Shown: positions 1-5,400 of the stretch, in pieces | How positions within the stretch are numbered: position 1 is the first letter of the stretch | Layout of the letters: each line of letters opens with the position of its first letter | NCBI GenBank assembly: GCA_041687475.1 | Contig: JAWLBW010000226.1 | Coordinates: forward strand, 1-7,608 | Source of the DNA: JAWLBW01 sp041687475 | GTDB lineage: Bacteria; J088; JAWLBW01 | DNA length: 7,608 nt | Reading direction: 5' to 3' | Translations under genes and position numbers: made by a program | The notes under the pieces: model-generated | Seen by the model: only the letters and a program-made list of their open reading frames with translations | Database searches by the model: none | What the model was told of the DNA's origin: nothing

Positions 1-33
1 GATCAGAGCGGGCGGTCGCCGGGTGGGCCGTCA

Positions 34-42
34 TGGTATAAT
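34..42 (+). promoter_or_regulatory. Extended -10 promoter of the phospholipase gene
   Basis: The sequence TGGTATAAT is a perfect extended -10 element (TGN followed by TATAAT). No good -35 hexamer lies at the usual 16-18 bp upstream, which fits an extended -10 promoter. Transcription would start near position 49, giving a leader of about 20 nt before the ATG at 70. A run of eight T (51-58) lies just after the predicted start, and the only Shine-Dalgarno-like match is a weak GTGAG at 60-64. The promoter is inferred from consensus only. Confidence 0.55.
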
Positions 43-69
43 CCACTGGATTTTTTTTCGTGAGTCGCC

Positions 70-1161
70 ATGCCTGCCATACCCTTTCTCCGTAACGCCG
101 CGCTGGGCGTCGTGTTGCTTATGAGTGCCTGCGCCGTCGACCCCGTCGATGTCGTGCCGGTCACGTACGAGTTCGCCTATCCGCTCGACGATGTGCTGCG
201 ACTGAACCACCTGCAGGCCAAGGGCACCCACAACAGCTACCACCTGACGCCCGAAACCCCCGGCGTTGCCGAATGGGATTATGATCACCTGCCGCTGGCC
301 GCGCAACTCGCCGACCAGGGCGTGCGGCAATTCGAGCTCGACGTGCATTACTCGTCGGCCGACGGACGGTTCGCCGTCTATCATGTACCGCATGTCGACG
401 AGCTTTCGACCTGCCCCTGGTTCACCGATTGCCTGCGCGAGGTGAAGGCCTGGTCCGACGCCCATCGCGGCCACCACCCCATCTTCATCTTCATCGAACC
501 GAAAGACGACATCGACCCGGGCATCGACTCCATCATGGGGCGCCACGACGATCTCGAGGCCGAGATACTCTCGGTCTGGCCCCGCAACCGCATTCTCACC
601 CCCGACGACGTGCGGGGTACGGCTGCCACCCTGGCCGAGGCCATTGAGACGAGCGGATGGCCGACATTGGGTGAAGTGCGCGGACACGTCGTTTTCGTCT
701 TTCTCGACCGCGACCGCCATACGTTTCAGTACACGGCGGGCCGCAAGAGCCTCGAAGGCAGGCTGATGTTCGTGACGGCTGAACTCGACGAACCCGTGGC
801 CGGCATTCTCGCGCTCGACGATCCGATCGGGCAGGCCGAGCTTATTGCGGAAGCGGTTTCGCGCGGCTACATCGTGCGCACCCGCGCCAACGACGTGGTC
901 ATCGACGGCGTAGCCGAGTCGACCGAACGCCAGGAGGCAGCGCTGTCCGGCCCGGCACATATCATCAGCACCGACTTTCCGGTGCCCGGCATCATCGACG
1001 GCTACGGTCTCGATCTGGTCGGCGGAATGCCGTCGCTCTGCAACCCGCTCGTTGCGCCGGCCGAATGCACGCACGACGCCATCGAGTTCTACGACTGGCT
1101 GTTTCCGCTGGCCGCGCCTGCGGCGCAATCCGCCTCTGGCGGAATGCCCAATGCCCGATGA
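70..1161 (+). CDS. Lipoprotein, Ca2+-dependent phosphoinositide phospholipase C family (PI-PLC-C1-like)
   Basis: A 363-residue protein predicted to cleave phosphoinositides or related phosphodiesters at the cell envelope. Residues 1-21 form a lipoprotein signal peptide: a short basic start, a hydrophobic core, and the lipobox MSAC with C21 as lipidated cysteine. The TIM-barrel phosphodiesterase begins around residue 45. The block LNHLQAKGTHNSYH carries the likely first catalytic histidine (H54). FELDVH (E89, D91) looks like the Ca2+ site, YHVPH (H105, H108) the second histidine region, and FIFIEPK (E143, K145) a further active-site strand. C115/C121 and two C-terminal cysteines could form disulfides, which suits an exported enzyme. 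The ATG at 70 is chosen because the signal peptide starts there. The last 16 residues (348-363, Ala/Ser/Gly/Pro-rich) and the TGA are encoded by the first copy of the downstream repeat, so the ancestral C-terminus was probably near the YDWLFPL segment. The substrate cannot be read from sequence. The family call is strong, from motifs recalled rather than a search. Confidence 0.88.
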   Translation: MPAIPFLRNAALGVVLLMSACAVDPVDVVPVTYEFAYPLDDVLRLNHLQAKGTHNSYHLTPETPGVAEWDYDHLPLAAQLADQGVRQFELDVHYSSADGRFAVYHVPHVDELSTCPWFTDCLREVKAWSDAHRGHHPIFIFIEPKDDIDPGIDSIMGRHDDLEAEILSVWPRNRILTPDDVRGTAATLAEAIETSGWPTLGEVRGHVVFVFLDRDRHTFQYTAGRKSLEGRLMFVTAELDEPVAGILALDDPIGQAELIAEAVSRGYIVRTRANDVVIDGVAESTERQEAALSGPAHIISTDFPVPGIIDGYGLDLVGGMPSLCNPLVAPAECTHDAIEFYDWLFPLAAPAAQSASGGMPNAR

Positions 1162-1185
1162 CCGATGGTCAAGGCGTGCAGCACG
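1112..1185. repeat. Repeat module M1, copy A (overlaps phospholipase 3' end)
   Basis: This copy starts with CCGCGCC-TGC-GGCGC, followed by a second small hairpin TCCGCC-TCT-GGCGGA. Next come four heptamers at 1143-1170 (AATGCCC, AATGCCC, GATGACC, GATGGTC) and the palindrome CGTGCAGCACG at 1175-1185. Compared with copies B and C it carries an extra hairpin of about 16 bp and one-base differences in the heptamers. The TGA stop of the phospholipase gene (1159-1161) lies inside the repeat. Confidence 0.85.
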
Positions 1186-1280
1186 CAGTTGTACTTATTC
1201 CGCCGTCCGCCGTCCAGAGCCTGCCCTGAGTGAAACGAATGGGTCCGACGACCATCGTGCAACCGTGCTGCACGTTCTGG
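1186..1280. repeat. Repeat module M4, copy 1
   Basis: GTACTTATTC (1191-1200) is followed by CCGCCGTCCGCCGTCC, an insert at 1217-1245 (GAGCCTGCCCTGAGTGAAAC and onward), and GTGCAACCGTGCTGCACG ending at 1274. The insert resembles, from memory, a hairpin repeat common between genes of many environmental genomes, and it is absent from the other M4 copies. The palindrome CGTGC-T-GCACG is at 1264-1274. Confidence 0.75.
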
Positions 1281-1373
1281 GGATACACCGAGGCGCAGAG
1301 GCGCCGAGGGGCGCCACTCGTAATCGAAGGCTTGCACGTTTCCGGGGGCTGGGCCCTTGATTCGCCCCCGGGG
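1281..1373. repeat. GC-rich spacer with an 8-bp-stem hairpin
   Basis: This stretch occurs once in the window. It opens with purine-rich, period-like GAGGCGCAGAGGCGCCGAGG text. It ends in a perfect inverted repeat, CCGGGGGC at 1342-1349 and GCCCCCGG at 1364-1371, with a 14-nt loop. No T-run follows on the + strand, so it is not a convincing terminator. No gene is seen in it. Confidence 0.65.
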
Positions 1374-1467
1374 GGTGCCAGCCGCCACAAACCCTGCGCC
1401 ACTGTCATTCCGCCCGCAGCGCAGCGCAGGGCGGAACCCGTGTCGGGGTGACCGGTCAGAGACCGGC
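1374..1467. repeat. Repeat module M2, copy 1 (94 bp)
   Basis: This 94-bp block is base-for-base identical to 1752-1845. Its centre is a hairpin, TTCCGCCC at 1408-1415 and GGGCGGAA at 1429-1436, around a loop of GCAGCGCAGCGCA. It ends with ACCGGTCAGAGACCGG, containing the palindrome GACCGGTC. The hairpin with a GCGCAGC-type loop resembles, from memory, a family of short intergenic repeats found in many environmental bacteria. Confidence 0.85.
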
Positions 1468-1487
1468 CTCCACCTTCTTTCGTTCCT

Positions 1488-1546
1488 GTACTTATTCGGA
1501 CGACCGCCGTCCGCCGACCCCAGTGCAACCGTGCTGCACGTTTTGG
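1488..1546. repeat. Repeat module M4, copy 2
   Basis: GTACTTATTCGGA is followed by GAC/CCG-rich steps and GTGCAACCGTGCTGCACG, ending at 1540 with the palindrome CGTGC-T-GCACG (1530-1540). It then runs into TTTTGGG. It lacks the 29-bp insert seen in copy 1. Confidence 0.75.
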
Positions 1547-1581
1547 GCCTTCTTTCCTCCCAAATCCGCACGCCAGGGCTT

Positions 1582-1633
1582 GTCAAACGGTTTGACGGAA
1601 ACGACCCGACGAAAAATTGTCAAACAGTTTGAC
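1582..1633. promoter_or_regulatory. Paired palindromes GTCAAAC-N-GTTTGAC, pair 1
   Basis: Two 15-bp near-perfect palindromes lie at 1582-1596 (central G) and 1619-1633 (central A), with starts 37 bp apart. Both arms are intact in both copies while the intervening bases differ from those of pair 2. The shape suits a dimeric DNA-binding protein site better than an RNA hairpin, because the one-base centre would have to open to form a loop. Downstream flanks (GGGCTTTTTCGGG) are T-rich and also partly shared with pair 2. No protein is identified. Confidence 0.7.
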
Positions 1634-1674
1634 GAGGGCTTTTTCGGGTTTCGGGCGAGTTTGGGGCCGCGGAA

Positions 1675-1749
1675 CCGCGCCTGCGGCGCGGAATGGCCAA
1701 TGACCGATGGCCGATGGTCAAGGCGTGCAGCACGGCCGGACGAGCACCG
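1675..1749. repeat. Repeat module M1, copy B
   Basis: This copy starts with a perfect hairpin, CCGCGCC-TGC-GGCGCGG (1675-1691). Four heptamers follow at 1692-1719: AATGGCC, AATGACC, GATGGCC, GATGGTC. The palindrome CGTGCAGCACG is at 1724-1734, followed by GGCCGGACGAGCACCG. The 61 bp at 1689-1749 are identical to 2180-2240. Confidence 0.85.
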
Positions 1750-1751
1750 CA

Positions 1752-1845
1752 GGTGCCAGCCGCCACAAACCCTGCGCCACTGTCATTCCGCCCGCAGCGC
1801 AGCGCAGGGCGGAACCCGTGTCGGGGTGACCGGTCAGAGACCGGC
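1752..1845. repeat. Repeat module M2, copy 2 (94 bp)
   Basis: This block is identical over all 94 bp to 1374-1467, 378 bp away. The hairpin occupies 1786-1814. The perfect identity, next to a diverged third copy at 2243-2334, points to a recent duplication or gene conversion between copies 1 and 2. Confidence 0.85.
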
Positions 1846-1903
1846 TAGACTGGAAACCGCACCAGCAACCGACAACCGAGAACCACCGGCCGGACCGTGC
1901 AGC
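1846..1903. repeat. Repeat module M3, copy 1 (58 bp)
   Basis: A 58-bp block identical to 2337-2394. It contains heptamer-like steps (CAGCAAC, CGACAAC, CGAGAAC) and ends in CCGGCCGGACCGTGCAGC. The palindrome at its right end is imperfect here (CGTGCAGCGCT), whereas the other copy has a full CGTGCAGCACG. Confidence 0.85.
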
Positions 1904-1909
1904 GCTCCC

Positions 1910-1984
1910 GTACTTATTCGGACGTCCGACGACCGACGACGGACGTGCAACCGTGCAGCACGTCGACGTCCACCGTGCATCACC
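1910..1984. repeat. Repeat module M4, copy 3
   Basis: GTACTTATTCGG is followed by period-7-like steps (GTCCGAC, GACCGAC, GACGGAC) and GTGCAACCGTGCAGCACG. The palindrome CGTGCAGCACG lies at 1952-1962. A degenerate echo, ACCGTGCATCACC, follows at 1972-1984. The next 47 bp (1985-2031) are AT-richer and hold no recognisable feature. Confidence 0.75.
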
Positions 1985-2031
1985 TGGTCAAATATCCCGC
2001 CATTTCACGTCAAAACCTACGTTTTTGCCTC

Positions 2032-2092
2032 GTCAAACGGTTTGACCAAAATCCTTTCGGCGACCGGAAGAAAAAGTGTCAAACGGTTTGAC
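2032..2092. promoter_or_regulatory. Paired palindromes GTCAAAC-N-GTTTGAC, pair 2
   Basis: Two identical copies of GTCAAACGGTTTGAC lie at 2032-2046 and 2078-2092, with starts 46 bp apart. As in pair 1, the second copy is preceded by an A-rich tract and followed by a T-rich CCTTTTCGGG tract. The arms are fully conserved in all four window copies although the pair spacing differs by 9 bp. Protein-binding or nucleoid-organising roles are possible; none is shown. Confidence 0.7.
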
Positions 2093-2132
2093 GGCGCCTT
2101 TTCGGGTCTGGGGCCAGGTTTGGGCCGCGGAA

Positions 2133-2196
2133 CCGCGCCTCCGGCACGGAATGGCCAATGACCAGCCGCGCCTCCGGCACGGAATGGCCAATGACC
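2133..2196. repeat. 31-bp tandem direct repeat (33-bp period)
   Basis: The 31-bp stretch at 2133-2163, from CCGCGCCTCCGGCACGG through the first two heptamers, recurs without change at 2166-2196, separated by AG. It is a local tandem duplication of the start of module M1. Both copies share a base change in the hairpin arm (GGCACGG instead of GGCGCGG). Confidence 0.85.
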
Positions 2197-2240
2197 GATG
2201 GCCGATGGTCAAGGCGTGCAGCACGGCCGGACGAGCACCG
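2166..2240. repeat. Repeat module M1, copy C
   Basis: Hairpin arms CCGCGCC/GGCACGG carry one mismatch. The four heptamers (2183-2210), the palindrome CGTGCAGCACG (2215-2225) and the following 15 bp match copy B exactly, 491 bp away. Confidence 0.85.
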
Positions 2241-2242
2241 TA

Positions 2243-2334
2243 GGTGCGAGCCGCCACCCAGCCTGCGCCACTTGTCCTTCCGTCCGCAGCGCAGCGAAGG
2301 GCGGAACCTGTGCCTGGTGACCGGTCAGAGACCG
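2243..2334. repeat. Repeat module M2, copy 3 (diverged)
   Basis: This copy aligns with copies 1 and 2 but carries many substitutions and small length changes. The hairpin at 2278-2306 is TTCCGTCC/GGGCGGAA. The C-to-T change in the left arm leaves a G-T (G-U in RNA) pair, so the fold would survive in RNA. Confidence 0.8.
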
Positions 2335-2336
2335 AA

Positions 2337-2397
2337 TAGACTGGAAACCGCACCAGCAACCGACAACCGAGAACCACCGGCCGGACCGTGCAGCACG
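2337..2397. repeat. Repeat module M3, copy 2
   Basis: The 58 bp at 2337-2394 are identical to 1846-1903. The block runs into a complete CGTGCAGCACG palindrome at 2387-2397 and then into the first bases of a truncated M4 (GTACTT at 2405-2410), where the mosaic ends. Confidence 0.85.
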
Positions 2398-2420
2398 CAG
2401 TCCTGTACTTGCGATAAGAA

Positions 2421-2450
2421 AAGGGCGCCTTCCACTTGGAAGGCGCCCTT
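2421..2450 (-). terminator. Intrinsic terminator of the leftward operon
   Basis: A perfect 13-bp stem (AAGGGCGCCTTCC and GGAAGGCGCCCTT) with a 4-nt loop. Read on the - strand, the stem is followed by TTCTTATC, giving a short U-rich tail. It starts 22 bp after the stop codon of the RCC1-repeat gene. On the + strand the stem is followed by GGATTTTCC, so weaker termination of rightward transcripts is also possible. Confidence 0.88.
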
Positions 2451-2472
2451 GGATTTTCCGGTGCCGCTCCGG

Positions 2473-5400
2473 TCAATACCCGGGATAGCAGCTGTAGCAG
2501 TCGCTCAGCCACGGGGTAGAGTATTCGCCGAGCTGGGCCTCGTCGTTGGATCCCCAGCAGGATACGTACATGCCCGCATCGGCCTGACAGGTGAAGTCGC
2601 GACCGGCGATGGGACGCATCGGGCTCGGGGTTTGCGAGTTGCCGACCAGGGTAACCGGCTGCGGCGTGAGCGCCTGTTCGACAAGGCCCAGACCGAGCTG
2701 TCCGGTGATTCCGCGCCCAGGGGTCGTGTTGCCGCCCCAGCACCAGAGGTCGGTTCCGTCCCAGACGGTTCCGCAGGTATGTCGCTCGCCCAGGGCCAGG
2801 CTGGTCCAGTCGCCGACTGCGCTGCCGATGCGTACCGGCATGGCCCTGTGAGTGGTGGTGCCGTCGCCGAGCTGACCGTCGCTGTTCTTGCCCCAGCAGT
2901 AAAGATCGCTGTTGTTACGCACGCCGCAGGTATGCTCGGCGCCCGCTACGACAAAGTTCCAATCGCTGTGCATGCCGGTTACTTCCTGGGGGGAGGCAAA
3001 GGTTCCGCCCATCGCGCCGATACCGAGCTGACCGCGGCTGTTGTCGCCCCAGCAATAGAGTCGGTAGTCGATCGAAATCGCGCAGGTGTGGCGGTCGCCC
3101 GCCGTCACGGCCGGACGGTCGATGCCCGACGTGCTCCACGAAACGGGGCCGGTCTCTACCGGCTGGGTCACGAAGCCCGGCATGGCGGTGTCGGTGCCGA
3201 GCTGACCGTAGGTATTGTCGCCCCAGCACTGCATGGTGTCGTCAGCGGCATTTACGGCGCAGGTGTGATGCCTGCCGGCGCCGACGGAGTGCCAGGTTAC
3301 CTGGGTGGTAACCAGCGCCGGCGAGAGCCGGTCTTCGTCGATGGAACCGATACCCAGCTGTCCGTGGCGGTTGTCGCCCCAGCACCATAGAAGACCGGTC
3401 TGCTCGATGGCGCAGGTATGATTCGCCCCCGCCTCGACCAGGTTCCACAGGCGAGTGTTTTCGACGAAGTCGTATTCGGAGGCGTATTCGCTGTCCCACC
3501 GACCGCCGTTGCCGAGCTGGCCGTTGTCGTTGTTACCCCAGCAGGCCAGTTGGCCCGGGCCGGCCGAGGCTGTGATGTAACAGCCATGCGCGTCGCCGGC
3601 GCTGATGCTGATGATGCCGTTGGCGGCGCCCCAGTAGTCGACCGGCTCGAAACGGGTGCCCCCGCCGTAAGTGCCCATCTGCCCGAGGGTGTTGTCGCCG
3701 AAGCAGTCGGGATAACCGCCGAAACCAAGTACGCAGGTGGCGTCGCCGCCGGCATAGATGTCCTGCAGGTCGTAGCCCAGATAGTCGGGCGATGCTTTCG
3801 TAAGGTACTGGCTGGGTCCATCGGCCAGCTGACCCCGACCGTTGTCGCCCCAGCAGTAAAGCTCGTCGTAGGTGGTCAGCGTGCAGACGTGGTGCCCACC
3901 GGCAACGATTTCGACGACATCGTCGTACATTTCAGTGTAGGTCGGCATGGTGGCCGGGTCGAAATTGCCGGTACCGAGCTGACCAAAGTCGTTGGCGCCC
4001 CAGCAGAACGTGCCGCCCATCAGTTCGACGGCGCAGGTGAAGTCTTCGCCTGTCGCCACGGCCTTGACCGGCGGAAGGTCGACGGTCAGCGGTGTGGGCG
4101 ATACCGGAACGGTGTCGGTGCCGAGCTGGTTGTTGCCGTTTGCGCCCCAGCACTTCAGGCTGCCGTCGGAAAGCACGGCGCACGAATGCCAGGCGCCGGT
4201 GCTGACGGCTTTCACGCCCTGCAGCCCCGGTATGACGACGGGCGTGGCCGACGAGGCCGCCTGCACGTCGGGGCCGAGCTGCCCGAAGGCGTTGCTGCCC
4301 CAACAGGCCACCGTGTTGTCGGCGAGAAGGGCGCAGGTGTGGAAGGCGCCGGCGCTCAGGTCCATGACGCCGATCTCGAGCCCCGGCACCGAGACCGGTT
4401 CGTCGACGATGAGGGTTCCCGCGTGGGGGCCTGCCTGTCCGTTCGTATTGTCGCCCCAGCACCTGACCGAGCTGTCGAGCGAAAGGGCGCAGATGTGATA
4501 GTCGCCGACCGCAAGATCGACAACGCCGCGGGGAACCGACGAAAGCAGCAGGTACTCGCTCGATTCAAGCAGATGCTCGGGTTCTACCGGCGGCTCGGTG
4601 ATGATTTGCGACACGAGAAGCGGCGACAGTGCAGACGGAGCGCCGAGCTGACCGCCCGGCGGCGGCAGCGGATCTCCTTCACCGTAAGTGTCGGGATAAA
4701 TTCCCCCCGTCAGCTGGCCCCAGCGGCCGTCGCCGGCGCAGTATGCATTGCCCGCCGAGTCGGCGTAGCAGACATTACGCTTGCCGATACCGAACACCGT
4801 CGGCATGCCGTTGGAAACCGGCATCTCGATGTACTTCGAGGCGCTGCCCGGCTCGCTGTCTTCACTGCCGTCGGTGGCGGTGACCTGCACCTGCCAGTGG
4901 TCGCCGTCGAGAAGCTCGAGCTTCGAGATGAAGGCCTGGTGCTGGGGCAGGCCGGCCGATTCACCGTTGCGCAACCAGTCGAACCGGTAGGATACCGGAT
5001 CGCCGTCGGCGTCGACGGCGGGCTGGTACACCGTTACCCAGATACCCGAGGTCTGGTAAATGGAGGGAAGGGCCGGGTCGATGCGCACTTTCGGAGCCGT
5101 GGGCTTCGAGTTGCGAATCGTGACCGTATTCGACCTCGTCGCGTCGCCCGCCGTGTCGCCGAAGCGAGGCACGATGCGCGCGTGCACCTTGTCGCCCTTG
5201 TTGAAATGCTCGCCGCCCAAGCTTGCGCCGGTTGCGTCGGGCACCAGGTTGTCGTTCACATACCATTCATAGGAAAGCACGACCTCCTGCGAGGGAACGC
5301 GCAGGCTGCCCGTAACTTCGATGACCGAGTCGGTGAAATACGGCTTGTCTTCAATGACGGCCTGCCCGACCAGCGGATAAACGTCGATGCGCACAAGGGT

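Larger units (their letters stand above)
1112..2410. repeat. Composite intergenic repeat mosaic between convergent genes
   Basis: About 1.3 kb with no credible gene; open frames here are short or shadows and show no domain. It is assembled from recurring modules: (M1) a GC hairpin, four heptamers and a CGTGC-A-GCACG palindrome; (M2) a 94-bp block with a TTCCGCCC/GGGCGGAA hairpin; (M3) a 58-bp block with heptamer-like ACAACCG steps; (M4) GTACTTATTC followed by GAC/CCG-rich steps and another CGTGC-W-GCACG palindrome; (M5) a pair of GTCAAAC-N-GTTTGAC palindromes with a T-rich flank. The order from the left is M1-M4-spacer-M2-M4-M5-M1-M2-M3-M4-M5-M1(partial)-M1-M2-M3-M4(start). M1, M2 and M3 are offset by about 491 bp in the two right-hand units, so a unit of roughly 0.45-0.49 kb was duplicated. 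No transposase is present. Function is unknown. Confidence 0.9.

Noticed and set aside
31..1128. A 365-codon open frame on the - strand
   Set aside because: It is antisense to the phospholipase gene, whose signal peptide and catalytic motifs are clear; the - strand product has no recognisable feature.
1342..1371. Terminator of the phospholipase gene
   Set aside because: The hairpin is strong but no T-run follows it on the + strand.
1619..1645. Intrinsic terminator at the palindrome GTCAAACAGTTTGAC followed by T5
   Set aside because: The stem is AT-rich with at most 6 bp after opening a loop, and the T-run begins several bases too far away.
1448..2161. A 237-codon + strand frame across the repeat mosaic
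   Set aside because: Its protein is just translated repeats (Arg/Pro-rich, with the same peptide phrases recurring). Other frames there are equally open.
1112..2410. CRISPR array
   Set aside because: The repeats are long, of several kinds and adjacent. There are no evenly sized unique spacers and no cas genes.
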